DNA of 64,000 bases from an uncultured Oscillospiraceae bacterium (GCA_934512135.1 CAKSWT010000002.1:62001-126000); one strand, 5' to 3'. Shown: positions 23,006 through 32,910, numbered from the stretch's first letter. The notes: generated from the sequence alone by a model not told the origin. Made by a program: numbers and translations.

Positions 23006-26000
23006 GTGACGCAGAAACCCTTTAACAAAGTTCTGGCCGCCAACCGCGGGGAAATCGCAATCCGTATTTTCCGGGCCTGCTACGATCTGGGCCTTCACAC
23101 GGTGGCCATGTACTCCAATGAGGACATCAACGGTCAGTTCCGCACCCACGCAGACGAGGCGTATCTCATCGGCGAAAACAAGAGTCCTGTGGGCGCATAC
23201 CTGGACATCCCGGCCATTATCGACCTGGCAAAGCGCCGGTTTGTAGACGCCATTCATCCCGGCTATGGATTCCTGTCTGAGAACGCAGACTTTGCCAGAG
23301 CCTGTGAAAACGCGGGAATCACGTTTGTCGGTCCTCCCAGCGATATTCTGGCGCTGATGGGCGACAAGCTCTCGGCCAAGCAGATCGCCATTAAGGCCGG
23401 TGTACCCATTATCCCCGGCTGCACGGAGCCCCTGAAGGACGGAGACGAGGCCCTGGAAAAGGCCATCTCCTTCGGCTTCCCCATTATCCTCAAGGCGGCG
23501 GCCGGCGGCGGCGGACGAGGCATGCGCCGCTGCGACACCCCGGAGGAGGTAAAGCCCGCCTTCGAGCTGGTCCGCAGTGAGGCCAAGAAGGCCTTTGGCA
23601 ACGACGACATTTTTATTGAGAAATACCTGGTGGAGCCCAAGCACATTGAGGTTCAGATTCTGGCGGACAAGTACGGCAACTGCTATCATATCGGAGAGCG
23701 TGACTGCTCTCTGCAGCGGCGCTATCAGAAGGTGGTGGAGTTCGCTCCCGCCTGGTCTGTGGATCAGGAGATTGTCCAAAAGATCCGGGCAGACGCCGTG
23801 AAAATCGCAAAGTCCGTGAATTACGTCAACGCCGGTACCCTGGAGTTCCTGGTGGACAAGTCCGGCAGCTATTACTTCATCGAGATGAACCCCCGTATCC
23901 AGGTGGAGCACACCGTGACGGAAATGGTCACCGGCATTGACCTGGTTCGGGCTCAGATTCTCATCGCCGAGGGCTATCCGCTGTCCCATCCCGCCATCGG
24001 CCTGAATTCCCAGGAGGATGTTAAGCTCCGGGGCTACGCCATTCAGTGCCGCGTTACCACCGAGGATCCCACCAACAACTTTGCCCCCGACAACGGCAAG
24101 ATTACCTCCTACCGCACCGGCGGCGGCAACGGCGTCCGGCTGGACGGCGGCAACGCCACCACAGGCACCGAAATCTCCCCCTACTACGATTCTCTGCTGG
24201 TCAAGGTCACCTGCTGGGACAACTCCTTCCAGGGGACCTGCCGGAAGGCTCTGCGGGCCATCAGCGAGGTCCGGGTTCGGGGCGTTAAGACCAATATTCC
24301 CTTTGTTTCCAACATTCTCAGCCATCCCACCTTTGTGGCGGGCAAGTGCCACACCAAGTTCATCGACGAGACCCCGGAGCTCTTTGAAATCGCCGATTCC
24401 AAGGACCGGGCAACCCGTGTGCTGAAGTATATTGCAAATATCCAGGTGGCAAACCCCGACGCAGAGCGGAATCAGTATGACACGCCCCGCTTCCCGACGG
24501 GCTCCGGCCATCCCAAGTCCGGCCTGAAGCAGCTGCTGGATGAAAAGGGCCCCAAGGCACTGAGTCAGTGGGTCATGGATCAGAAGAAGCTCCTGCTCAC
24601 CGATACCACTATGCGGGACGCCCATCAGTCCCTGCTGTCTACCAGAATGCGTACCCGGGACATGGTCAAGGGTGCAGACGGTACGGCGGATATTCTGGCG
24701 GATTGCTTCTCCCTGGAAATGTGGGGCGGCGCCACCTTCGACGTGGCCTATCGGTTCCTCCATGAGGATCCCTGGGAGCGGCTGGATCTGCTCCGGGAGA
24801 AGATTCCAAACATTCCCTTCCAGATGCTGCTCCGGGGCTCCAATACCGTGGGCTATCAGAACTACCCCGACAATGTGGTGCGGGAGTTTGTGAAGCAGTC
24901 TGCCCAGGGCGGCATTGACATCTTCCGGGTGTTTGACTCGCTGAACTGGATTCCCGGCATGTCCGTCGCCATGGACGAGGTGCTCAAGCAGAACAAGTTC
25001 TGCGAGGCCACCATCTGCTATACCGGCGACATTATGGACAAGTCCAGAACGCGTTATACCCTGGATTACTATGTGAAAATGGCCAAGGAGCTGGAGCACA
25101 TCGGCGCCCACTCCATCTGCATCAAGGATATGTCCGGCCTGCTCAAGCCCTATGCGGCCAAGGAGCTGGTCCATGCCCTGAAGCAGGAGGTGGGAATCCC
25201 CATCCATCTCCATACCCACGACACCACAGGAAACCAGGTGGCAACCCTGCTGATGGCCGCAGAGGCCGGCGTGGATATTGTGGACACCGCCGTGGCGTCT
25301 ATGTCCAGCCTGACCTCTCAGCCCTCCATGAACGCTGTGGTTGCAGCGCTCCAGGGCAACCCCAGAGATACCGGCGTCAGCATGGAGGGCATCCAGGAGC
25401 TCACCGATTACTGGGCAGATGTCCGGCTCCGCTATGCCAACTTTGACCACGGCCTCAAAACCCCGGTCACGGATATTTATCGCTATGAGATCCCCGGAGG
25501 CCAGTACACCAACCTGGAGCCCCAGGTCATTTCCCTGGGCCTTGGCACCCGCTTCCTGGAGGTCAAGGAGATGTACAAGAAGGTCAACGACATGCTGGGC
25601 GACCTGGTAAAGGTTACCCCCTCCTCCAAGATGGTGGGCGACCTGGCCATCTTTATGGTCCAGAACGATCTGACCCCCGAGAACATTGTGGAAAAGGGCG
25701 AGTCCCTGACCTTCCCGGATTCCGTGGTCAGCTACTTCAAGGGCATGATGGGCCAGCCTCCCTGCGGATTCCCGGAGGACCTGCAGCGCATTGTCCTCAA
25801 GGGAGAAAAGCCCATTACCTGCCGTCCCGGCGAGCTGCTGGAGCCGGTGGACTTCGACCAGGCCAAGAAGGAAGTGGAGAAGTTCTGCCCCCATCCCACC
25901 ATGCGGGACGTGATCTCCTACTGCATCTATCCCAAGGTGGTGGAGGAGTACTGGAAGCACGCCAAGGAGTACGGCTACCTTATGCGCATGGGCTCCCATG

Positions 26001-26428
26001 TGTTCTTCAACGGCCTGGCCCTGGGCGAGACCAACAAAATCAACATCGAGGACGGCAAGACCCTGGTCATCAAGTACCTGGGCCTGGGGGACGCCAACGA
26101 CGACGGCACCCGGAACGTGATCTTCGAGCTCAACGGCACCCGGCGTGAGGTGGCGGTGCCCGATAAGAACGCAAAGGTCACCGGCAAGGTGGTCCAGATG
26201 GCCGATCCTCAGGATAAGAGCCATACCGGTGCATCCATCCCCGGCATGGTCACCAAGGTGAACGTCAAGCCCGGCGACAAGGTGGAGGAGAACCAGGTTC
26301 TGGCGGTGATTGAGGCCATGAAGATGGAGACCTCCGTGGTGGCCAGAATGAATGGCGTGGTGGATCAGGTGCTGGTCAAGGAAGGCAGCAATGTCAAGGC
26401 CGGCGAGCTGCTCATTACCATTAAGTAA
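23006..26428 (+). CDS. pyc: Pyruvate carboxylase
   Basis: A 1140-residue single-chain enzyme that carboxylates pyruvate to oxaloacetate using biotin, ATP and bicarbonate. The biotin-carboxylase domain comes first ('LAANRGEIAIRIFRACYDLGL', 'GGGGRGMRRC'). The carboxyltransferase domain begins near residue 530 ('LLTDTTMRDAHQSLLSTRMRTRDM', the metal-binding block). The biotinyl domain at the end has 'AMKMETS' with K1106 as the biotin site. The GTG start follows a GAGGTGA site. It is monocistronic between its own promoter and terminator, and it feeds anaplerosis and amino-acid synthesis in an anaerobe. Confidence 0.97.
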   Translation: MTQKPFNKVLAANRGEIAIRIFRACYDLGLHTVAMYSNEDINGQFRTHADEAYLIGENKSPVGAYLDIPAIIDLAKRRFVDAIHPGYGFLSENADFARACENAGITFVGPPSDILALMGDKLSAKQIAIKAGVPIIPGCTEPLKDGDEALEKAISFGFPIILKAAAGGGGRGMRRCDTPEEVKPAFELVRSEAKKAFGNDDIFIEKYLVEPKHIEVQILADKYGNCYHIGERDCSLQRRYQKVVEFAPAWSVDQEIVQKIRADAVKIAKSVNYVNAGTLEFLVDKSGSYYFIEMNPRIQVEHTVTEMVTGIDLVRAQILIAEGYPLSHPAIGLNSQEDVKLRGYAIQCRVTTEDPTNNFAPDNGKITSYRTGGGNGVRLDGGNATTGTEISPYYDSLLVKVTCWDNSFQGTCRKALRAISEVRVRGVKTNIPFVSNILSHPTFVAGKCHTKFIDETPELFEIADSKDRATRVLKYIANIQVANPDAERNQYDTPRFPTGSGHPKSGLKQLLDEKGPKALSQWVMDQKKLLLTDTTMRDAHQSLLSTRMRTRDMVKGADGTADILADCFSLEMWGGATFDVAYRFLHEDPWERLDLLREKIPNIPFQMLLRGSNTVGYQNYPDNVVREFVKQSAQGGIDIFRVFDSLNWIPGMSVAMDEVLKQNKFCEATICYTGDIMDKSRTRYTLDYYVKMAKELEHIGAHSICIKDMSGLLKPYAAKELVHALKQEVGIPIHLHTHDTTGNQVATLLMAAEAGVDIVDTAVASMSSLTSQPSMNAVVAALQGNPRDTGVSMEGIQELTDYWADVRLRYANFDHGLKTPVTDIYRYEIPGGQYTNLEPQVISLGLGTRFLEVKEMYKKVNDMLGDLVKVTPSSKMVGDLAIFMVQNDLTPENIVEKGESLTFPDSVVSYFKGMMGQPPCGFPEDLQRIVLKGEKPITCRPGELLEPVDFDQAKKEVEKFCPHPTMRDVISYCIYPKVVEEYWKHAKEYGYLMRMGSHVFFNGLALGETNKINIEDGKTLVIKYLGLGDANDDGTRNVIFELNGTRREVAVPDKNAKVTGKVVQMADPQDKSHTGASIPGMVTKVNVKPGDKVEENQVLAVIEAMKMETSVVARMNGVVDQVLVKEGSNVKAGELLITIK

Positions 26429-26439
26429 ATCATATTTTC

Positions 26440-26476
26440 GCAGCAGGAGTGCCGTGGGTGCTCCTGCTGCTTTTTT
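26440..26476 (+). terminator. Intrinsic terminator of pyc
   Basis: A ten-bp perfect stem (26440-26449 and 26461-26470) is followed by six T residues. A further 8-bp hairpin with arms 26477-26484 and 26498-26505 comes straight after. Confidence 0.88.
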
Positions 26477-26619
26477 GTGGGGAAGGGCCGGGGGCGTTTC
26501 CCCACAGAAATTGCATCCTGGGGGAGGGGCGGGGAACCGGGTCCCGCAGCTGAGACAACAATATTATGATTTTTGATACGTACCGCCAAAATTGATAGTT
26601 AGAATGATAAATATTGTAG

Positions 26620-26648
26620 TTGAAAAGCACAAATTGTGGTGTTAGAAT
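26620..26648 (+). promoter_or_regulatory. Candidate promoter of the peptide ABC operon
   Basis: TTGAAA (26620-26625) and TAGAAT (26643-26648) with a 17-base spacer lie in an AT-rich island. A 7-bp inverted repeat AGCGGTA/TACCGCT (26659-26665, 26680-26686) lies in the predicted leader. Confidence 0.6.
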
Positions 26649-26715
26649 TTTGTTTAGAAGCGGTAAATAACGACACGAATACCGCTGGGAAATCGCTTAG
26701 GAGGGACCTAGTAAC

Positions 26716-28374
26716 ATGAAAAAAATACTCGCACTGGTACTGTGCCTGTCCATGGTGCTCGGCATGACCGCTTGCGGCGGCAGCACCGGCAGTACCCCTG
26801 CCGCATCCGGAACGGAGACCACCGCGGCGGCAAATGACACCGCGAAAACGGAAGCCCCTGATGAGGCGGAGCCCGCCGGTGACACGGAAGAGGCTTCCGG
26901 CCCCAAGGTGTTCCGCTACGGCACCGACGCCAACTCCACCACCTTCGATCCTGCCTCTGATCTGCAGACCAACTCCGGCAGCTTCCTGGTTCACGCCGTG
27001 GGCGAGACCCTGTGGACCGTGGACGCCGAGGGCAATATGGTGCCGAAGCTGGCTGAGTCCGTGGACTTCGCCGACGACGACAGCTCCATGACCATTAAGC
27101 TCCGCCAGGGCGTAAAGTTCTCCAACGGCAACGACATGACCGCTGAGGACGTTCTGTTCACCCTGGAGCACATGATGAGCATGCCCCGTACCGCCTCGAT
27201 GTACACCTGGCTGGATCTGGAGAACTCCAAGGCCGAGGACGACTACACGGTGGTGCTGGCCATGAACAGCTACGACGCCTCCCTTACCGACATGCTCGCC
27301 AACGCCAGCTGCATGATCCTGGACAAGGAATCCTGCGAGGCGGATCCCAGCTATGGCTGGCTTTACGGCACCGGCCCCTACAAGCTGGCAGGAGACGGCC
27401 AGTCCGACAAGTCCGGCTGGGAAGAGTCCGTGAAGTATACCCTGGTTCGCAACGACCTCTACTGGGGAGAGAAGCCCTACTACGACGAGTTTGACGTTCA
27501 CTTCTACTCCGAGGAGTCCACTCGTTACGCCGACTTCCAGGCGGGGAACCTGGACGCCGTATTCCTCACCGAGGCCACCTACATCAACAACATGAACAAC
27601 GGCGCCGTGATGGATGCCAGCCTCCTCAGCGTGGAGGAGCCCGGTGTTGTGGGCTTTGAGATGGCCGCCTCTGACGTGACCACCGGCGCCTTTGCCGACA
27701 TCAACGTCCGGAAGGCCTTTGCCCACTGCCTGGACATCACCGCCATGGTGGAGGGCCTGGGCGAGGGCGTCTACAAGACCGCCACCTCTCTGGTCAGTGA
27801 TGACTGCTGGGCCTACAAGGAGCTGGGAATCTACGAGTACGACGAGGCCAAGGCCAAGGAGTACCTGGAGAAGGCCGGCTACTCTGTGGACAATCCTCTG
27901 ACCATCAAGGTTTACGCAGAGGGCACCGCTTGGTATTCTAAGCTCCTGGAGTCCGCACAGGCCTACTGTGCTAAGATTGGCATCAACCTGGATCTCACCG
28001 GTGTGGCGGACTTCGCCACCATCCTGCCTGTGCTGCTTTCCGGCCAGCAGGACATGACCGTGGGCAGCGCCTCCAACGGCTCCGGCAAGGATCCTGCCTG
28101 CCAGCTGCAGCAGTTTGGACCTCTGTCCGACAACGTCCTGATTCGTTCTACAGATCCTGAGCAGGTGGAGCGCTTCAACAGCGGCATCTCCTCTCATGAT
28201 CAGGGTGAGCGCACGAAGATCTATCAGGAATTCATGCAGTTTATCCATGACAACTACCTGTTCGTGCCCATCTACAGCGGCACCAAGAACTACGGTGTGA
28301 ACAACGCACACAGCAGCTTTGCGGCTGCCATCGACAACTCCTGCACCGTGGATCCCACTCTGCTGACTGACTGA
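26716..28374 (+). CDS. ABC transporter substrate-binding lipoprotein (peptide/nickel family 5)
   Basis: A 552-residue lipoprotein: the signal peptide ends in the lipobox G-M-T-A-C20, then comes a Ser/Thr/Ala/Glu-rich spacer to about residue 60. The mature part follows the family-5 extracellular solute-binding pattern, with 'VPKLAESVDFADDDSSMTIKLRQGVKFSNGNDMTAEDVLFTLEHM' broken over the expected strands and a C-terminal 'VPIYSGTKNYGVNNAHSS'. It captures a peptide-like or other ligand outside the cell and delivers it to the permeases encoded next. The ligand cannot be read from the sequence. Confidence 0.9.
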   Translation: MKKILALVLCLSMVLGMTACGGSTGSTPAASGTETTAAANDTAKTEAPDEAEPAGDTEEASGPKVFRYGTDANSTTFDPASDLQTNSGSFLVHAVGETLWTVDAEGNMVPKLAESVDFADDDSSMTIKLRQGVKFSNGNDMTAEDVLFTLEHMMSMPRTASMYTWLDLENSKAEDDYTVVLAMNSYDASLTDMLANASCMILDKESCEADPSYGWLYGTGPYKLAGDGQSDKSGWEESVKYTLVRNDLYWGEKPYYDEFDVHFYSEESTRYADFQAGNLDAVFLTEATYINNMNNGAVMDASLLSVEEPGVVGFEMAASDVTTGAFADINVRKAFAHCLDITAMVEGLGEGVYKTATSLVSDDCWAYKELGIYEYDEAKAKEYLEKAGYSVDNPLTIKVYAEGTAWYSKLLESAQAYCAKIGINLDLTGVADFATILPVLLSGQQDMTVGSASNGSGKDPACQLQQFGPLSDNVLIRSTDPEQVERFNSGISSHDQGERTKIYQEFMQFIHDNYLFVPIYSGTKNYGVNNAHSSFAAAIDNSCTVDPTLLTD

Positions 28375-28428
28375 TTGGTTTACGAATGATGTTCAGTGGG
28401 TGACGATCCACCCGATCTCGTAGCACAG

Positions 28429-28457
28429 CGCGGCGGCAGGGGATACCTGCCGCCGCG
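28429..28457 (+). terminator. GC hairpin between binding protein and permeases
   Basis: A 12-bp perfect stem (28429-28440, 28446-28457) with a short TTT tail. The weak T-run suggests partial termination or an mRNA 3' stabiliser, which would leave the binding protein in excess over the permeases, a common arrangement. Confidence 0.6.
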
Positions 28458-28489
28458 TTTCTGGATTCTCCGTAGGAGGGGGTTATTTC

Positions 28490-29455
28490 ATGACAAAATA
28501 TATTCTGCGCCGTCTGCTGATGATTATTCCGGTGCTGCTCGGCGCAGTAATCATTGTGTTCACCATTAACTTCTTCAGCACCACGGACCCTGCCATGATT
28601 AAGCTGGGTCTCAATGCCAAGGACGAGGTGAAGCTGGAGCAGACCCGGGAGGAGATGGGCCTGAACCGGCCGTATATTGTGCAGCTGGGGGACTACATTT
28701 GGAAGCTCTGCCATGGGGATTTTGGAAATTCCTATGTGTACTCCAAGTCCGTCTCGGAGCTGCTGGGCAGCCGCATTCCCAACACCTTGAAGCTGGGCAT
28801 CGGCGCCATGCTGATCTCCATCTGCATTGGTATTCCCCTGGGGCTGCTGGCGGCGCTCCATCAAAACTCCGCCGTAGACTATGCCACCACCACCTTTGCG
28901 GTGATTATGAACGCCATGCCGGGCTTCCTGGTGGCGGTGATTCTGATGCTGGTATTCGCCCTGAAGCTGGGGTGGTTCCCGCCCTCCGGCGCGGACAGCT
29001 GGAAGAGCTTTGTGCTTCCCATTATTGCCGCGGGCATCGGCCCCATCACTCAGGACGCCCGTATGACCCGGTCCTCTGTGCTGGAGGTAATCCGCCAGGA
29101 CTATGTCCGGACCGCCCGGGCCAAGGGTATTCCCGAGAAGCAGGTGGTGTCCCGGCATGTGCTGAAAAACGCCTTGATTCCCATTCTCACCATGGTGGGC
29201 TCCGGCCTGGGCAGCTGCCTGGCGGGCTCCATTCTGGTGGAGATGATCTTTAACATCCCCGGCATGGGGATGCTGATTAACAGCTCCATTATGTCCAAGG
29301 ACTTTATCACCGTCCAGGGCTGTGTGGTGGTCTGCGCCATGGTGGTGGCGCTGGCAAACCTGATTACCGACCTGGCCTATGCCTTTGTAGATCCCCGGAT
29401 CATGGCACAGTATACCGGCGGAAACAAGAAAAAAGCTGCAAAGGAGGCTGCGTAA
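28490..29455 (+). CDS. Peptide-type ABC transporter permease (DppB/OppB family)
   Basis: A 321-residue membrane protein with about six helices. The N-terminus 'YILRRLLMIIPVLLGAVIIVF' is typical of DppB/OppB. The cytoplasmic EAA loop is seen in 'YVRTARAKGIPEKQVVSRHVLKNALIPI'. It forms the channel with the next gene's product. It starts 115 nt after the binding-protein gene, behind an AGGAGGGGG site, with the second permease 1 nt further on. Confidence 0.93.
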   Translation: MTKYILRRLLMIIPVLLGAVIIVFTINFFSTTDPAMIKLGLNAKDEVKLEQTREEMGLNRPYIVQLGDYIWKLCHGDFGNSYVYSKSVSELLGSRIPNTLKLGIGAMLISICIGIPLGLLAALHQNSAVDYATTTFAVIMNAMPGFLVAVILMLVFALKLGWFPPSGADSWKSFVLPIIAAGIGPITQDARMTRSSVLEVIRQDYVRTARAKGIPEKQVVSRHVLKNALIPILTMVGSGLGSCLAGSILVEMIFNIPGMGMLINSSIMSKDFITVQGCVVVCAMVVALANLITDLAYAFVDPRIMAQYTGGNKKKAAKEAA

Positions 29456-29456
29456 T

Positions 29457-30359
29457 ATGGCCACAAAAGCACCTGAAAAGTCCTTAGAACAGACCCAGCG
29501 GCTGAAAAAACGCAGCAATATGGGGGAAATTTGGCATCGGCTTCGGAAGAACAAGCTCAGCATGATTTGCCTGGCGGTTCTTGTGATTATGATTCTGGGA
29601 ATCATCTTTGCCGACGTAATCAGCCCCTATGACTATGCCGAGCAGGACCTGACCCAGCGCTTTGCACTGCCCAGCAAGGCCCATTGGATGGGCTGCGACG
29701 ACTATGGCCGGGATCTGCTCACCCGTCTGCTGGTGGGGGGAAGATATTCTCTGCTTATCGCCATTCTCTCCGTGGCCATCGGCATTATCTGCGGCATGGT
29801 CATCGGCGCCCTGTGCGGCTTCTTCGGCAAGAAAATCGACGCCACGCTGATGCGGATTATGGACGTGATTATGTCCATTCCCGGTATGATGTTGGCAATT
29901 TGTATCTCCGTCGCCCTGGGCTCCGGCGTGTTTAACACAGCCCTGGCCCTGGCTGTGGGTACCATTCCCATCATTGCCCGGCAGCTTCGCTCCTCTACCA
30001 TGCTTATCAACAGCCAGGAGTATATTGAGGCGGCACGGTCCTTTGGGGAGAGCAATTTCAAGATCATTATGACCCATGTGATTCCCAACTGCATGGCCCC
30101 CATTATTGTGCAGGCGTCTTTGTACATTGGCGGTGCAATTATGGGCATTGCCGGTCTGTCCTTCCTGGGGCTGGGCGTTCAGCCGCCTACGCCGGAATGG
30201 GGCAATATTCTGAACAATGGCCTGGATTTTGTCTACGATTTTGCCACCCGTTGGCATGTGATCGTGTTCCCGGCGCTGTTTATTGTGGTGGCGGAGCTTT
30301 GCTTCAACCTGTTGGGCGACGGCCTCCGGGACGCCATGGATCCGCGTATGCGCAAGTAA
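29457..30359 (+). CDS. Peptide-type ABC transporter permease (DppC/OppC family)
   Basis: A 300-residue membrane protein with a hydrophilic N-terminus, then the OppC N-terminal domain ('WHRLRKNKLSMICLAVLVIMI') and 'HWMGCDDYGRDLLTRLLVGGRYSL', the hallmark periplasmic block of this family. The EAA loop is 'YIEAARSFGESNFKIIMTHVIPN'. It pairs with the upstream DppB-like permease. Confidence 0.93.
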   Translation: MATKAPEKSLEQTQRLKKRSNMGEIWHRLRKNKLSMICLAVLVIMILGIIFADVISPYDYAEQDLTQRFALPSKAHWMGCDDYGRDLLTRLLVGGRYSLLIAILSVAIGIICGMVIGALCGFFGKKIDATLMRIMDVIMSIPGMMLAICISVALGSGVFNTALALAVGTIPIIARQLRSSTMLINSQEYIEAARSFGESNFKIIMTHVIPNCMAPIIVQASLYIGGAIMGIAGLSFLGLGVQPPTPEWGNILNNGLDFVYDFATRWHVIVFPALFIVVAELCFNLLGDGLRDAMDPRMRK

Positions 30360-30371
30360 GGAGGAGCAGCC

Positions 30372-31361
30372 GTGAGTTTATTAGAGATTGAGAATCTTTC
30401 CATTCATTTTAAAACCGAGGAAGGAGACGTTCACGCGGTCAACGGCATTGACCTGAAGGTGGAGGCGGGCAAAACCCTGGGCCTGGTGGGGGAGACCGGC
30501 GCCGGTAAGACCACCACCGCACTGGGAATCCTTCGCCTGGTGCCGGAGCCCGGGGAGATCCTCTCCGGCAGCATTAAGTACAAGGGCCAGGATATTATGG
30601 CCATGTCCGAAAAGGAAGTCCAGGACATTCGAGGCAATGAAATCTCCATGATCTTCCAGGACCCCATGACGGCGCTGAACCCGGTGATGACCGTGGGGGA
30701 CCAGGTGGCAGAGGTGGTGCTGCGGCATCAGGACTGCTCCAAGACCGAGGCCCAGCAGCGTATGATCGAGATTCTGGGCAAGGTGGGCATTGGCGCCGAG
30801 CGTGCGGGAGATTTCCCCCATCAGTTCTCCGGCGGCATGAAGCAGCGGGTGGTGATCGCCATTGCCCTGGCCTGCAATCCCAAGCTGCTGCTGGCGGACG
30901 AGCCCACCACCGCCCTGGATGTGACCATTCAGGCTCAGGTGATGAGCATGATCAACGACCTGAAGCAGGAGTTTAACACCTCCATGATTCTGATTACCCA
31001 CGATCTGGGAATCGTGGCGGAATCCTGCGACGCCGTGGCCATTATGTACGCCGGTAAGATCGTAGAGCAGGGCAGTCTGGAGGATATTTTCGACCATACC
31101 GCCCACCCCTACACCGTGGGCCTCTTCCACTCCATTCCCTCTCTGGAGAAGGACACCCGGCGGCTGGAGCCCATTGCCGGGCTGATGCCGGATCCGGCCA
31201 ATCTGCCCACCGGCTGTTCCTTCCACCCCAGGTGCCCCTATGCAGACGAGCTGTGTGCCAAGGAGGCCCCGGAGGCGGTGGAGATTACCCCGGGCCACAT
31301 CTGCCGCTGCCATCACTGCAAAAAGGTAGCGGAGGGAAAGGAGACGCCCCAGAATGTCTGA
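30372..31361 (+). CDS. Peptide ABC transporter ATPase (DppD/OppD family)
   Basis: A 329-residue ATPase that starts with GTG. Walker A is GETGAGKT, the signature is FSGGMKQR, Walker B is LLLADEPTTALD, and the H-loop is 'LITHDLG'. The C-terminal extension has the oligopeptide-transporter cysteine block 'TGCSFHPRCPYADELC', which in relatives holds an Fe-S or metal site. It overlaps the next ATPase gene by 8 nt. Confidence 0.93.
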   Translation: MSLLEIENLSIHFKTEEGDVHAVNGIDLKVEAGKTLGLVGETGAGKTTTALGILRLVPEPGEILSGSIKYKGQDIMAMSEKEVQDIRGNEISMIFQDPMTALNPVMTVGDQVAEVVLRHQDCSKTEAQQRMIEILGKVGIGAERAGDFPHQFSGGMKQRVVIAIALACNPKLLLADEPTTALDVTIQAQVMSMINDLKQEFNTSMILITHDLGIVAESCDAVAIMYAGKIVEQGSLEDIFDHTAHPYTVGLFHSIPSLEKDTRRLEPIAGLMPDPANLPTGCSFHPRCPYADELCAKEAPEAVEITPGHICRCHHCKKVAEGKETPQNV

Positions 31362-32322
31362 GAAAAAGCTGATTGAGGCCATTGACCTCTGCAAATACTA
31401 TAAAACCCCCAAGGGCGCCCTGCATGCGGTGGAAGGCGTAAACTTCTCCATCACAGAGGGAACCACCCTGGGCGTTGTGGGCGAATCCGGCTGCGGAAAG
31501 TCCACCCTGGGGCGTACGGTGATGAACCTGCACGACTCCACCGGCGGAAGCATTCTCTTTGACGGAGAGGACGTGACCAAGCCTAACAAGGCCCAAAAGA
31601 AGATGATCCACAAGAACATTCAGATGATCTTCCAGGATCCCGCCTCCTCGCTGGACCCCAGAAAGTGCGTCAGCGACCTGATTGCCGAGCCCATGAAGGT
31701 GATGAAGCTCTACAAATCCAAGGCGGAGCGTGACAAAAAGGTGGCCCAGCTGATGGATACCGTGGGATTGGCCCGCCGCTACGCCTTTTCCTATCCCCAC
31801 GAGCTGGACGGCGGCCGCCGCCAGCGAATCGGCATTGCCCGGGCCCTGTCGGTGGAGCCCAGATTTATCGTCTGTGACGAGCCGGTTTCGGCACTGGACG
31901 TGTCCATTCAGGCCCAGATTCTGAATCTGCTCCAGGACCTCCAGGAGGAGCACGGCCTGACCTATATGTTCATCACCCACAACCTTTCCGTGGTGAAGCA
32001 TATCTCCCACGAGATCATGGTGATGTATCTGGGATGCCAGGTGGAGAAATGCAGCGCCAAGGAGCTGTTTGAGAAGCCTCTGCATCCCTACACCAAGGGC
32101 CTGCTTTCCGCCATTCCCATTCCCTCCATCCATGTGGAGCGGAAGCGGATTGTGATGAGCGGTGAGGTTACCTCTCCCATCAATCCCAAGCCTGGCTGCC
32201 GGTTTGCCGCCCGCTGCCCCTATGCCACGGAGCGGTGTACCCAGGAGCTGCCCAAGGTGGAGGAGGTTCTGCCGAACCATTTCTGCGCCTGTCATCGGGT
32301 CCGGGAAATCAACGAGCTTTAA
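31354..32322 (+). CDS. Peptide ABC transporter ATPase (DppF/OppF family)
   Basis: A 322-residue partner ATPase. Walker A is GESGCGKS, Walker B is 'FIVCDEPVSALDVS' and the H-loop is 'FITHNLS'. The ABC signature reads L-D-G-G-R-R-Q-R instead of the usual L/F-S-G-G-Q: the serine and glutamine are replaced. The C-terminal cysteine block ('PGCRFAARCPYATERC') is intact. In heterodimeric importers one composite ATP site is often degenerate, so this need not abolish transport. Confidence 0.92.
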   Translation: MSEKKLIEAIDLCKYYKTPKGALHAVEGVNFSITEGTTLGVVGESGCGKSTLGRTVMNLHDSTGGSILFDGEDVTKPNKAQKKMIHKNIQMIFQDPASSLDPRKCVSDLIAEPMKVMKLYKSKAERDKKVAQLMDTVGLARRYAFSYPHELDGGRRQRIGIARALSVEPRFIVCDEPVSALDVSIQAQILNLLQDLQEEHGLTYMFITHNLSVVKHISHEIMVMYLGCQVEKCSAKELFEKPLHPYTKGLLSAIPIPSIHVERKRIVMSGEVTSPINPKPGCRFAARCPYATERCTQELPKVEEVLPNHFCACHRVREINEL

Positions 32323-32338
32323 TTTTGGAGGGAAAACA

Positions 32339-32872
32339 GTGGTAAACAACCGGGGCAGCAGATATTTTGACGGCTATCAGCGGGACCTGACGGGCAAGCT
32401 GGTATACACCGGACCCTGGTATGGGTTTCCCGCCCCGGGGCAGCAGCGCCGGGTGAAGGGACTTTGCGCGGTCTGGACGGTATTGCTGCTGACGGGAGAG
32501 GTGCTTGCCCAGTTTTTTCCCTCGGCGGGGGGCATGGCACGGTATATGGCTATCCCGTCGCTGCTGAGTCTTGTTCCGCTGATGTTTTGGCTGATGGGGA
32601 CGGCGCAGCTGCTGGTGGCCAAGGACAAGTGGGAGCTGAGAGTGTTCTACTCCGGTCATCGGCGGCTGGAGCGCTCCGCAGTGGTCCTGCTGGCGGTGTC
32701 CCTGGGCTGGGTCCTCTGTGAGGCGGTGTTCCTTTTGGGCCATGTCCATCAGGCGGCAGGGGAGATCCGCTACGGCCTTTGTGTGCTGCTGATTGCCGGG
32801 GCCTCTTTGGGGATGGTTCTCACCCTGAAAAAGCACCCGCCCCAGGTGGTGCAGGGACCGCTGATCCGATAA
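32339..32872 (+). CDS. Membrane protein at the end of the ABC operon, unknown
   Basis: A 177-residue protein with four predicted membrane helices (about 42-60, 70-92, 110-135 and 142-162) and a hydrophilic N-terminus. No family is recognised. It starts with GTG behind a GGAGGGA site, 16 nt after the ATPase gene, so it is probably co-transcribed. A much longer frame from 32162 overlaps the ATPase and is discounted. Confidence 0.7.
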   Translation: MVNNRGSRYFDGYQRDLTGKLVYTGPWYGFPAPGQQRRVKGLCAVWTVLLLTGEVLAQFFPSAGGMARYMAIPSLLSLVPLMFWLMGTAQLLVAKDKWELRVFYSGHRRLERSAVVLLAVSLGWVLCEAVFLLGHVHQAAGEIRYGLCVLLIAGASLGMVLTLKKHPPQVVQGPLIR

Positions 32873-32878
32873 TCATTC

Positions 32879-32910
32879 ACGCCCGCAGGCAGTTTGTTGT
32901 CTGCGGGCGT
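32879..32910 (+). terminator. Hairpin after the ABC operon
   Basis: Ten-base perfect arms (32879-32888 and 32901-32910) but no T-run after the stem. It is probably a weak terminator, and it sits directly before the redox-cluster regulatory region. Confidence 0.5.

Noticed and set aside
22946..26224. 1092-codon open frame antisense to pyc
   Set aside because: It mirrors the GC-rich codon bias of pyc, has a low-complexity Gly/Leu/His/Val composition and no family motif. The pyc frame has full motifs, a promoter and a terminator.
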